DNA of 16,900 bases from JBFMEX01 sp040752215. Its GTDB lineage: Bacteria > Pseudomonadota > Alphaproteobacteria > Rhizobiales > Hyphomicrobiaceae. The notes beneath the pieces are model-generated. The model had not been told where the DNA came from. It worked only from the letters and a program-made list of their open reading frames with translations, and did no database searches. The stretch's first letter is position 1, and each line of letters opens with the position of its first letter. Where the stretch lies: contig JBFMEX010000073.1 of the NCBI GenBank assembly GCA_040752215.1, forward strand, positions 1 through 16,900, written 5' to 3'. Both the position numbers and the translations under genes were made by a program. Positions 6,865 to 16,126 of this stretch are shown piece after piece.

Positions 6865-8321
6865 GCGAGACGAGCGAGCGACCGCTCGGCGACCACGAGG
6901 TCGACAAGCTGCTCGCGCCGCTGCTCGGCACCGCCGATTCGCCGCCGCTACTCGTGCTCGCCGTCTCCGGCGGCGTCGACAGCATGGCGTTGATGCACCT
7001 CACCGCCGAGGCCGTGCGCCGCGCCGGTCGCGGACGCGTTCTGGTCGCGACCGTCGACCACGGATTGCGGCCGGAGTCCGCGGCCGAAGCGCGCTTCGTC
7101 GCCGAGGAGGCGCGGCGCCTCGGTCTCGCGCACATGACGCTGGTCTGGCACGGGGCCAAGCCTGCGACCGGCATCCAGGAGGCGGCCCGTGCCGCGCGCT
7201 ACCGGCTGCTGGCGGAGGCGATTTGCTCGGAGCCGGCGGCGCACAAGCTCCTCGTCACCGCGCATACGCTCGATGATCAGGCCGAGACCGTGTTGATGCG
7301 CCTGGCGCGCGGCAGCGGCGTCGAGGGCCTGTCGGGGATCGCCGAGATCGAGCGGCTCGACGTCGACATCGATCCGCGCCGGCTGCCGTCCGCACCTGAA
7401 GGCTACCGACCCATGCTCCCACCGGTCACCGTCGCGCGCCCGCTGCTCCAGGTGCCGAAGGCCCGCCTTGTCGCGACGATGCGCGCGCGGGGGCTATCGT
7501 GGGTCGAGGATCCGAGCAACGAGAGCCCGGCCTTCGAGCGCGTGCGCATCCGCCGGGCGAGGCCGGTGCTGCAAGAGCTTGGATTGACCAGCGAGGCGCT
7601 CGCACGATCGGCGCGTCGCCTGCGCAGCGTTCGGGCAGCCGTCGCGCAATGGACGCTCGCCGCGCTGAACGACCCGGATCTGGTACGGATCGACCCGCTC
7701 GGATTCGTGACGGTATCGCCCCGCGTCTGGCGCGACGGCGAGGGTGGGCTCGCGGAGGCCGTCCAGCTCCGGCTGCTGGCGGCCGTCGTCCGCATGGTCG
7801 GCGGCCTGGAGCGCCCGTTGTCCTTGTCGTCGTTGGAGGAGGTGGCGCACCAGATTTCGATCGGCTGGCACAGGACGCCTGCTCCGAGCTACGCCGTGAC
7901 GATCGGACACACCAAGATCGAGCAGACGGGCGATTGTGTCTCGGTGCTCCGCGAGACCGGCCGCCGCCCGCCGGAGCCGTTGATGCTGCCGCCGGGCGCG
8001 AGCGCACTCTGGGACAATCGGTTTTTGGTCAGTGTCGGCGCAGGTGCGTCCTCGCCGCTCGAGGTGCGGGCGCTGGGCGAGTCGGGCCTCCGCGCGCTCA
8101 GGGCCGAGGGACACTGTCCCCCGTCCGCCCCTTCCGCTGCATTGATGGGGGCGCCGGGCTTCTTCGATGGCGACCGGCTGGTGGCCGCGCCGAGCCTCGC
8201 CGAACACTGGCGCCGCGCCGATCCGGACACCGCCGCGAGGCACGCACCGGCGCTCGAAGGGCCATGCATCTCGAAGTTCCTGGATCGACCGACCGCCACA
8301 GCGATCGAAGCCGCCGACTGA
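6861..8321 (+). CDS. tilS: TilS, tRNA(Ile)-lysidine synthase
   Basis: TilS uses ATP and lysine to convert C34 of the CAU-anticodon isoleucine tRNA to lysidine, so that it reads AUA. The product has 486 residues, somewhat longer than E. coli TilS. The PP-loop SGGVDS is at 36-41, VDHGLRPES at 65-73, and the block HTLDDQAETVLMRLARGSG begins at H135, all diagnostic. The C-terminal third is less conserved, as in the family. The GTG start at 6861 shares GTGA with the cpoB stop, which suggests translational coupling. A TTG at 6855 would add two residues. Placement after cpoB and before ftsH is typical of alphaproteobacteria. Confidence 0.94.
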   Translation: MSETSERPLGDHEVDKLLAPLLGTADSPPLLVLAVSGGVDSMALMHLTAEAVRRAGRGRVLVATVDHGLRPESAAEARFVAEEARRLGLAHMTLVWHGAKPATGIQEAARAARYRLLAEAICSEPAAHKLLVTAHTLDDQAETVLMRLARGSGVEGLSGIAEIERLDVDIDPRRLPSAPEGYRPMLPPVTVARPLLQVPKARLVATMRARGLSWVEDPSNESPAFERVRIRRARPVLQELGLTSEALARSARRLRSVRAAVAQWTLAALNDPDLVRIDPLGFVTVSPRVWRDGEGGLAEAVQLRLLAAVVRMVGGLERPLSLSSLEEVAHQISIGWHRTPAPSYAVTIGHTKIEQTGDCVSVLRETGRRPPEPLMLPPGASALWDNRFLVSVGAGASSPLEVRALGESGLRALRAEGHCPPSAPSAALMGAPGFFDGDRLVAAPSLAEHWRRADPDTAARHAPALEGPCISKFLDRPTATAIEAAD

Positions 8322-8623
8322 CAAGCGAGCCCGCGATCGCCAGTTCGGAGGGTAAATGCCGCGCCGGACATATTTCGATGGCATGCGACTTGCGGGGTCA
8401 AACTGGGGCTTGGGATCCCGGATTTTACGCCAGCCGACCACATGCGGACGTGGCGCCAACGGTTGAGAAACGGGCTATCGGCTAAGCTCGCCGGGGGCCT
8501 TTCGCTTGTTAACCGCCGGAGCGGCCCCTATGTTATCGTGATGTCGACGAGGCCCGCTGCGCCGCCCCTTTTCCGGGGTCGGCGCGCGGGGGCCGGAGTC
8601 GCGGGGTTTCACAAGGAATCGAG
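8322..8623. other. tilS-ftsH intergenic region
   Basis: About 300 bp with no convincing gene and no obvious intrinsic terminator. It contains the candidate ftsH promoter at 8505-8536 and ends with the ftsH ribosome site AAGGA (8613-8617). Confidence 0.5.
8505..8536 (+). promoter_or_regulatory. Candidate heat-shock (RpoH-type) promoter of ftsH
   Basis: CTTG (8505-8508), an 18-nt spacer and CCTATGTTAT (8527-8536) fit the alphaproteobacterial heat-shock consensus CTTG-N17/18-CYTATNTNNG at all but the last base. Read as a housekeeping promoter, CTTGTT-N17-CTATGT also fits moderately. Transcription would start near 8543, giving a leader of about 80 nt. ftsH is a known heat-shock gene in many bacteria. 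Confidence 0.5.
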
Positions 8624-10561
<1,938 letters not shown>

Positions 10562-10600
10562 GGCGGCAGGCGTTGCGCCGCTGGCGACTGTGCTAGGGAA

Positions 10601-10636
10601 ACGACCGCGAGCCACTGCTCGCGGTCGTGTTCGTTT
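10601..10636 (+). terminator. Hairpin terminator between ftsH and folP
   Basis: ACGACCGCGAGC (10601-10612) and GCTCGCGGTCGT (10617-10628) form a perfect 12-bp stem with a CACT loop, followed by the T-rich but interrupted GTTCGTTT. It starts 40 nt after the ftsH stop and ends shortly before the folP ribosome site. It may terminate fully, or partly with read-through into folP. Confidence 0.65.
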
Positions 10637-10651
10637 GTGCAAGGTTGTGAG

Positions 10652-11743
10652 ATGCAACGCTCCATCTACCTCCGCCCATTGGGTTTCCTGCCGGCGCCCG
10701 CCGAGGAGCCGGCACGCGAGGAGTGGCGCGGCCTGCCGCTCGCCGGCAGCGGTCTCGCCTTCACCGCGCTCGAGGTGATCGAGCGCGTGTCCGGCGGCGG
10801 CGTCGAGCGGCGCATACTGGCGCTCGGCGAGTTCTTCGAGCGCGAGTGGGGTCGCCACACGCTTGCCGCCTCCGACCTGTTCGAGGCGTTGCAGACCCCG
10901 CGTCAGCGCCTCGCCGGCTTGAGCCTCGACCGGCCGCGCATCATGGGCATCGTCAACGTCACACCCGACAGCTTCTCGGACGGCGGCAGCCTCGAGAGCG
11001 CGCGGGCAGCGATAGACCACGCGCTGCGCCTCGCCGAGGAGGGGGCCGACATCCTCGACATCGGCGGCGAATCGACCCGCCCTGGCGCCGACCTGGTACC
11101 GGTCGCAGAGGAGATCCGCCGCGTGCTGCCGGTGATCGAGGGGCTACGCGGAAGGACCGATGCAGTGATCTCTGTCGACACCCGCAAGGCCGAGGTGATG
11201 CGCCGCGCAGCGGAGGCCGGTGCCGACATCCTGAACGATGTTTCTGCTCTGACCTTCGAGCCCGAGGCACTGCGCGTCGCGGCCGACTCGGGCCTGCCGG
11301 TCATGCTGATGCATGCTCAGGGCGACCCGAAGACGATGAACGACGACCCGCAATACAGCGACGTGGTGCTCGACGTGTTCGACTTCCTCGAGCGGCGTAT
11401 CCACGCCTGCGAGGCGGCCGGCATCCCCCGCTCCAAGCTGGTCGCCGACCCCGGCATCGGCTTTGGCAAGCACCTCCACCACAACGTCGCGGTGCTGGCG
11501 GCGATGGGGCTCTACCACGGTCTTGGGGTGCCGGTTCTGCTCGGCGCCAGCCGCAAGAAGCTGATCGGCCAGATCTGCAACGTTGAGGTGCCGAAAGAGC
11601 GCGTTCCGGGCTCGATCGCGGCGGCTCTCTCCGCCATCGCCCAAGGCGTGCAGATCGTCCGCGTCCACGACGTCGCGGCCACGCGGCAGGCGATTGCCGT
11701 CTGGCAGGCCATCCAGCGCGGCACGGAGGCCGGGCTCTCCTGA
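10652..11743 (+). CDS. folP: FolP, dihydropteroate synthase with N-terminal extension
   Basis: FolP condenses p-aminobenzoate with 6-hydroxymethyl-dihydropterin diphosphate to give dihydropteroate, and is the sulfonamide target. The catalytic TIM barrel spans about 95-355: IMGIVNVTPDSFSDGG (97-112, metal ligand N102), DILDIGGESTRPGA (133-146), VISVDTRKAEV (172-182), ILNDVSAL (193-200), the pterin-site segment LVADPGIGFGK (263-273), LLGASRKK (296-303) and a closing RVHD (337-340). The 363 residues exceed the roughly 280 of E. coli because about 94 residues precede the barrel and match no domain I recognise. The ATG follows AAGG; an upstream GTG at 10637 would add five residues. No other folate gene is adjacent. 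Confidence 0.95.
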   Translation: MQRSIYLRPLGFLPAPAEEPAREEWRGLPLAGSGLAFTALEVIERVSGGGVERRILALGEFFEREWGRHTLAASDLFEALQTPRQRLAGLSLDRPRIMGIVNVTPDSFSDGGSLESARAAIDHALRLAEEGADILDIGGESTRPGADLVPVAEEIRRVLPVIEGLRGRTDAVISVDTRKAEVMRRAAEAGADILNDVSALTFEPEALRVAADSGLPVMLMHAQGDPKTMNDDPQYSDVVLDVFDFLERRIHACEAAGIPRSKLVADPGIGFGKHLHHNVAVLAAMGLYHGLGVPVLLGASRKKLIGQICNVEVPKERVPGSIAAALSAIAQGVQIVRVHDVAATRQAIAVWQAIQRGTEAGLS

Positions 11744-11932
11744 AGCACGCGCGACTTGGCGGCGAGTCGTAAACCTCGTCCACCGGTTGTGTCCGCCACC
11801 CGTCGACCCCGCCGAAGCGATTCTGGTATGGTCAGAGCGTTGGCTCGGCACGCGCCTTGCCTTTGGGCTGGTCGTCCGGGATCGTGACGCCGGCGCGCCG
11901 ATCGAGAACATTTCGCACCCGAGGGAAGATCC
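11744..11932. other. folP-glmM intergenic region
   Basis: These 189 bp contain no recognisable gene or terminator. A TATGGT at 11827-11832 could be a -10 element but has no matching -35, so no promoter is called. The glmM ribosome site GAGGGA is at 11921-11926. Confidence 0.4.
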
Positions 11933-13282
11933 ATGTCGCGACGCTATTTCGGCACCGATGGCATTCGTGGCCTCGCCAACCGCCACCCGATGACCTCGGA
12001 GGTGGCGCTGAAGGTCGGCATGGCGGCGGGCAAGGTGTTCCAGTCGGGGGCACACCGCCATCGGGTGGTGATCGGCAAGGACACGCGACTGTCCGGCTAC
12101 ATGCTCGAGGCGGCGCTGATGTCCGGCTTCACCGCCGTCGGCATGGACGTGTTCCTCTTGGGGCCGATGCCGACGCCGGCGGTTGCCATGCTGACGCGCT
12201 CGCTCCGCGCCGACCTCGGCGTGATGATCTCGGCCTCCCACAACCGTTACGACGACAACGGCATCAAGCTGTTCGATCCCGACGGCTACAAGCTCTCCGA
12301 CGAGATGGAGGCGGAGATCGAGCGCCTGGTCGATGGCCCGACCGAGAATCTGCTCGCCGCGCCGGATCGGATCGGCCGCGCCACCCGAGTCGAGAGCGCG
12401 CAGGAGCGCTACATCGAGTTCGCCAAGCGCACGCTGCCGAGGAACCTGCGCCTCGACGGGCTCAGGATCGTCATCGATTGCGCCAACGGTGCCGGCTACA
12501 AGGTCGCACCCGAGGCGCTGTGGGAGCTCGGCGCCGAGGTGATCAAGATCGGCGTCGAGCCCAACGGCCGCAACATCAACCACAAGTGCGGCTCGACCGC
12601 TCCGGAAGCGCTGGCCGACAAGGTGCGCGAGATGCGGGCCGACATCGGAATCGCTCTCGACGGCGACGCCGACCGCGTCGTGATCGTTGACGAGAAGGGC
12701 CAGCTCGTCGATGGCGACCAGCTGATGGCGGTGATCGCCGAGAGCTGGCACCGGCGCGGCAAGCTGGCAGCCGGCGGAATCGTCGCGACCGTCATGAGCA
12801 ACCTCGGTCTCGAGCGCTATCTGCGGTCGCTCGGCCTCAGCCTGGCGCGCACTCCCGTCGGCGACCGTTACGTTGTCGAGCACATGCGAAAGCACGGGTT
12901 CAACGTCGGCGGCGAGCAGTCCGGCCACATCGTGCTCTCCGACTTCATCACCACCGGCGACGGCCTCGTCTCCGCGTTGCAGGTGTTGGCCTGCGTCGTC
13001 TCCTCCGGCCGCCCGGTGAGCGAGGTCTGCAAGCGCTTCGACCCGTTGCCGCAGGTGCTCCAGAACGTGCGCTACGCCAACGGCCACCCGCTCGACGACA
13101 GCCGCGTCGCCAAGGCGATCGAGGGCGCCAAGGCCAGACTCGGCGAGCAGGGCCGGCTCGTCATCCGCCCCTCCGGCACCGAGCCGGTGATCCGGGTGAT
13201 GGCCGAGGGCGACGACGAGACGTTGGTCAACACCGTCGTCGGCGACATCGTCGCCGCGGTCCGGGCGGCAGCCGCCGCCTGA
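11933..13282 (+). CDS. glmM: GlmM, phosphoglucosamine mutase
   Basis: GlmM interconverts glucosamine-6-phosphate and glucosamine-1-phosphate on the way to UDP-GlcNAc for peptidoglycan and lipopolysaccharide. The length of 449 residues is typical. The start RRYFGTDGIRG (3-13) is diagnostic. The phosphoserine loop ISASHN (99-104) puts the catalytic serine at S102, matching the E. coli number. The metal loop DGDADR is at 243-248, the sugar-binding GGEQSGH at 326-332, and the phosphate-binding RPSGTEP at 412-418. The ATG follows GAGGGA with 6 nt spacing. It is the last gene of the ftsH-folP-glmM stretch; a repeat-rich gap follows. Confidence 0.97.
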   Translation: MSRRYFGTDGIRGLANRHPMTSEVALKVGMAAGKVFQSGAHRHRVVIGKDTRLSGYMLEAALMSGFTAVGMDVFLLGPMPTPAVAMLTRSLRADLGVMISASHNRYDDNGIKLFDPDGYKLSDEMEAEIERLVDGPTENLLAAPDRIGRATRVESAQERYIEFAKRTLPRNLRLDGLRIVIDCANGAGYKVAPEALWELGAEVIKIGVEPNGRNINHKCGSTAPEALADKVREMRADIGIALDGDADRVVIVDEKGQLVDGDQLMAVIAESWHRRGKLAAGGIVATVMSNLGLERYLRSLGLSLARTPVGDRYVVEHMRKHGFNVGGEQSGHIVLSDFITTGDGLVSALQVLACVVSSGRPVSEVCKRFDPLPQVLQNVRYANGHPLDDSRVAKAIEGAKARLGEQGRLVIRPSGTEPVIRVMAEGDDETLVNTVVGDIVAAVRAAAAA

Positions 13283-13333
13283 GCTTCGGGTCGCCCGCGA
13301 GTCGGGCCGAGGTCGATCGAGGTCATACTGCTA

Positions 13334-13388
13334 CCCCACCGCCGTCCTTCTCCTCGGGGAGAAGGTGGCCGAAGGCCGGATGAGGGGG
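13334..13388. repeat. Dispersed intergenic palindromic repeat (CCTTCTCC...GGAGAAGG type)
   Basis: CCTTCTCC (13346-13353) pairs perfectly with GGAGAAGG (13358-13365) around a 4-nt loop. It is followed by TGGCCGAAGGCCGGATGAGG. CCCC and GGGG at the ends frame the element. This is a very recognisable short repeat found between genes of many Rhizobiales genomes. The family attribution is from memory. Confidence 0.7.
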
Positions 13389-13430
13389 CCGGCCAGCCGA
13401 CGTCGTCCGCATGTCTCGGTTCGGCGCGCG

Positions 13431-13451
13431 CCTTAAGCGTCCCTTAAGCGT
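13431..13451. repeat. Two direct copies of CCTTAAGCGT, 11 bp apart
   Basis: CCTTAAGCGT occurs at 13431-13440 and again at 13442-13451, a period close to one helical turn. It lies 280 bp upstream of the barrel gene. It could be a regulator site or a chance short duplication. Confidence 0.6.
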
Positions 13452-13730
13452 TTTGCCTCATCGTGAGCCTCGATGGTTCACCGCCGTCCGTGCGCTGCCG
13501 TCGAGGGTGCCCTCGAGGACGATGCGCGGCATGGCAAGCCGGCCCACGCCCTCGCGGCGTGGCGTCCCGAGCTCCTCATTGTCTCCTGGTCTCCTGTACG
13601 CGCGTCCGGCGGATCTTGCCGCCCCAGAAGCCGAGCAGGAACGGGTTCGCCACCTCCCCGAATCGCGGATCGGCAGGACGCTGGCTGAGACGTGCGGGGC
13701 TCCCCGCATGCGATACGGGGGACGCTAGTC

Positions 13731-14546
13731 ATGAAGCTCAAGGCGATCGGATTTGCGGTTGGACTGCTGCTCGCAGCCTCCGTGTCGCAAGCGACCGCCG
13801 CCGACTGGATCGGCGGCATGAAGGACTTCGGCGGCGGCACGCCGGTCCCGGCGCCGATCCCGGTGCCGATCTACCACGCCAGCTGGTATCTGCGCGGCGA
13901 CATCGGCGTCAGCTTCGGCAACGACCCCGACATCTCGACCAGCCTCGGTGGATTGGGGCCGTCGGGTACGGCCAGCTATCAGCCGGCCTGGTACGACAGC
14001 GACTTCGGCACCGACGCGACCTACGGCATCGGCGTCGGCTACGTCTGGAGCTCGCGTATCCGCACCGACGTGACTGTCGATTACCATCCCGAGGGTGAGG
14101 TCAAGATCAACGGCAGCTTCACTCCCGCTCAGCCGTGGGGCAACGTATTGGTCGATGACAAGACCACCTGGGACGGCGTCGTCACGCTGTTCAACGCCTA
14201 CTGGGACATGGGCACCCACTCGGGCTTCACGCCCTATATCGGCGCCGGCATCGGCTTCTCCTGGAACCAGCTCCGCCGCGTCCATAGCTCGACATATTCT
14301 GGCTGCGGCACTTGCGCAAGCGCTTGGGCATCCGACAAGGTGCACGACATCACCCTCGCCTACGCACTGACCGCCGGCGTCAGCTACGACATGGGCCGCT
14401 CGACCTACCTTGATTTCAACTATCGCTATCTGTGGATCGACGGCACCGACATCGAGCTCGCAATCAATCGCACCCCCCACACGGTCTCGATCGGCGATCT
14501 CTCCGAGCACCAGCTGCGCGCCGGCATCCGCTACATGATCGATTGA
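13731..14546 (+). CDS. Outer-membrane beta-barrel protein, Omp25/RopB-like
   Basis: A 271-residue protein with a clear signal peptide (residues 1-23, ending ATA before ADW). The mature part shows alternating, aromatic-rich strands: WYLRGDIGVSFG, YGIGVGYVWSSRIRTDVTVDYH, TPYIGAGIGFSW, AYALTAGVSYDMGR, YLDFNYRYLWIDG and a closing HQLRAGIRYMID. This fits the small eight-stranded outer-membrane barrels of alphaproteobacteria (Omp25, RopB, opacity-like). Two cysteines in the GCGTC segment lie in a likely external loop. The ATG at 13731 was chosen over an upstream GTG at 13692 because it starts the signal peptide and follows GGGGGA at 8 nt. A terminator follows, so it is probably monocistronic. The exact role (surface stability or adhesion) is not known. 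Confidence 0.85.
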   Translation: MKLKAIGFAVGLLLAASVSQATAADWIGGMKDFGGGTPVPAPIPVPIYHASWYLRGDIGVSFGNDPDISTSLGGLGPSGTASYQPAWYDSDFGTDATYGIGVGYVWSSRIRTDVTVDYHPEGEVKINGSFTPAQPWGNVLVDDKTTWDGVVTLFNAYWDMGTHSGFTPYIGAGIGFSWNQLRRVHSSTYSGCGTCASAWASDKVHDITLAYALTAGVSYDMGRSTYLDFNYRYLWIDGTDIELAINRTPHTVSIGDLSEHQLRAGIRYMID

Positions 14547-14572
14547 TCCAACGCACAGTTTGCGGACGGCAG

Positions 14573-14602
14573 GAGGCGGGCCCCGGGCCCGCCTCTTTGT
14601 TT
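14573..14602 (+). terminator. Rho-independent terminator of the barrel gene
   Basis: GAGGCGGGC (from 14573) pairs with GCCCGCCTC (ending 14595), forming a very GC-rich stem, followed by TTTGTTT. It lies 27 nt after the stop codon. Confidence 0.85.
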
Positions 14603-14695
14603 GGTGCGCGCCTGCTCCCTTTCCCCATCGCGACAGCAGTGCGATTGGGGGGATCGCGCCCCGCGTCCTGCCACGCTCTGTGACCTTGGTGCAGA

Positions 14696-14724
14696 TTGAC
14701 AGCGCCCGCAGCCCCCCTTACACC
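14696..14724 (+). promoter_or_regulatory. Candidate serC promoter
   Basis: A perfect -35 TTGACA (14696-14701) is followed after 17 nt by TACACC, a weak -10. Transcription would start near 14731, giving a leader of about 47 nt that begins just before the hairpin described next. Confidence 0.4.
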
Positions 14725-14777
14725 CCGCGGCGGGACACCCCTCCCCAACGAGGGGCATCTATCTGGAAGGGTAGCCA
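14720..14777 (+). ncRNA. Candidate serC leader RNA (serC motif)
   Basis: The stretch ahead of serC contains a small hairpin CCCG/CGGG (14724-14734), then CCCCTC (14738-14743) pairing with GAGGGG (14750-14755), then CATCTATCT and the ribosome site GGAAGGG (14765-14771). ACCCCTCC (14737-14744) can instead pair with GGAAGGGT with one mismatch, which would mask the ribosome site. A conserved serC RNA motif is described upstream of serC in Alphaproteobacteria, and this position and architecture fit it. The match to the published consensus was not computed. Confidence 0.5.
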
Positions 14778-15950
14778 ATGACGACCATGAAGCCGGCCAA
14801 GCGCCCGGCCAATCCGCGCTTCTCCTCCGGCCCCTGCACCAAGCGGCCCGGCTGGACCCCTGAAGCTCTCGGCAACGCACTCACCGGACGCTCGCACCGT
14901 TCCAAGGTCGGCAAGGCGCGGTTGAAGCTCGCCATCGACAAGACCAAGGCGATCCTCGGACTGCCGGCCGGCTACCACGTCGGCATCGTGCCGGGCTCGG
15001 ATACGGGCGCCTTCGAGATGGCGATGTGGTCGCTCCTCGGCGCACGCGGCCTCGATGCCTTTGCCTGGGAGAGCTTCGGCAAGATCTGGATCACCGACGT
15101 CGTCAACGAGCTGAAGCTCGCCGATGCGCGCGTGACCGTCACCGAGTTCGGCAAGCTCCCGGATCTCACGGCGATCGATTTCGATCGCGACGTGCTATTC
15201 ACCGCCAACGGCACCACATCCGGCGTGCGTGTGCCGAATTACGACTGGATCCCGGATGATCGAAAAGGCCTGACGCTGGTCGACGCGACCTCGGCCGTGT
15301 TCGCGCAGCGCATCGACTGGTCCAAGATCGACGTGCTCACCTACTCCTGGCAAAAGGTGCTGGGCGGGGAGGCTGCGCACGGCATGCTGATCCTCTCCCC
15401 GCGGGCGGTCGAACGGCTCGAGACCTACAAGCCGGCGTGGCCGCTGCCCAAGCTCTTCCGCATGACCAAGAAGGGCAAATTCGACGCGGCGATCTTCGAG
15501 GGCGAGACCATCAACACGCCGTCGATGCTGTGCGTCGAAGACTATCTCGATGCACTCGGCTGGGCGGAGAGCATCGGCGGGCTCGACGGCCTCGTCGCCC
15601 GTGCCGACGCCAACGCCAAGGTGCTGTTCGACTGGATCGAGCGGACGCCGTGGATCGCCAACCTGGCCGAGGATCGCGCCACCTGGTCCAACACCGGCGT
15701 CTGTCTCAAGCTCGTCGATCCCGCGGTGACCGCGCTTCCGGCCGACGCGCAGGCTGCATTTGCCAAGTCGGTCGTGGCGCTGCTCGAGAAGGAGGGTGTC
15801 GCGCTCGATGCCGGCTCCTATCGCGACGCGCCGCCGGGTCTGAGAATCTGGACCGGCTCGACCGTCGAGAAGAGCGACGTCGAGGCACTCGTTCCCTGGA
15901 TCGAGTGGGCGTTCGCGGAGACGAAGGCCGCGCTCGCCAAGGCCGCGTGA
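14778..15950 (+). CDS. serC: SerC, phosphoserine aminotransferase
   Basis: SerC is a PLP enzyme that transaminates 3-phosphohydroxypyruvate with glutamate to O-phosphoserine, the second step of serine synthesis; it may also act in pyridoxine synthesis. The 390 residues match the longer alphaproteobacterial type rather than the roughly 360-residue E. coli type. The start has RFSSGPCTKRPGW (14-26). GSDTGAFEMAMWS (73-85) is in the cofactor region, D169 in LVDATSAVF should hold the pyridine ring, and K193 in TYSWQKVLGG is the expected Schiff-base lysine. RIWTG (356-360) lies in the substrate region. The ATG follows GGAAGGG at 6 nt. serA, the preceding enzyme of the pathway, lies 176 bp downstream. 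Confidence 0.95.
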   Translation: MTTMKPAKRPANPRFSSGPCTKRPGWTPEALGNALTGRSHRSKVGKARLKLAIDKTKAILGLPAGYHVGIVPGSDTGAFEMAMWSLLGARGLDAFAWESFGKIWITDVVNELKLADARVTVTEFGKLPDLTAIDFDRDVLFTANGTTSGVRVPNYDWIPDDRKGLTLVDATSAVFAQRIDWSKIDVLTYSWQKVLGGEAAHGMLILSPRAVERLETYKPAWPLPKLFRMTKKGKFDAAIFEGETINTPSMLCVEDYLDALGWAESIGGLDGLVARADANAKVLFDWIERTPWIANLAEDRATWSNTGVCLKLVDPAVTALPADAQAAFAKSVVALLEKEGVALDAGSYRDAPPGLRIWTGSTVEKSDVEALVPWIEWAFAETKAALAKAA

Positions 15951-16000
15951 GGGCACGCGCAGCACTTCGCCGCGCGCGCCATTTGTGAACCGCCTCTCAT

Positions 16001-16096
16001 CACGTCGTGGCCGCCCCCGGGGCGGCCATCCAGGACCCAGGCTCCGCACCCCGAGACGGCCAGCCTGGATGCCCGGTCAGGCCCGGCCTCGACGTG
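16001..16096. repeat. 96-bp inverted-repeat element between serC and serA
   Basis: The ends are inverted: CACGTCG-T-GGCCG (16001-16013) against CGGCC-T-CGACGTG (16084-16096), 12 pairs with one T-T mismatch. Inside lie CATCCAGG (16027-16034) against CCTGGATG (16064-16071), and a local palindrome GGCCGCCCC/GGGGCGGCC (16009-16027). The composition resembles dispersed palindromic repeats of Rhizobiales. In RNA it would form a large hairpin in the serC-serA spacer. Confidence 0.65.
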
Positions 16097-16126
16097 GAGC
16101 CAGAACAGAATTCCGAGGTTACAACA

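Larger units (their letters stand above)
13283..13730. other. Palindrome-rich intergenic region before the outer-membrane barrel gene
   Basis: About 450 bp with no convincing gene on either strand. It holds the repeat at 13334-13388 and the direct repeat at 13431-13451. Perfect hairpins include TCGAGGG/CCCTCGA (13501-13507 and 13510-13516), CCACGCC/GGCGTGG (13544-13550 and 13556-13562) and TGCGGGG/CCCCGCA (13693-13699 and 13702-13708). The last lies just before the ribosome site of the next gene and is probably in its leader. Confidence 0.5.

Noticed and set aside
11144..13087. A 647-codon reverse-strand frame across folP and glmM
   Set aside because: It is a shadow of two genes that carry all family motifs on the + strand; its His/Asp/Val-rich composition reflects complementary codons.
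13411..13728. Several overlapping frames before the barrel gene
   Set aside because: They coincide with hairpins and repeats in the gap, conflict with one another and show no recognisable protein features.
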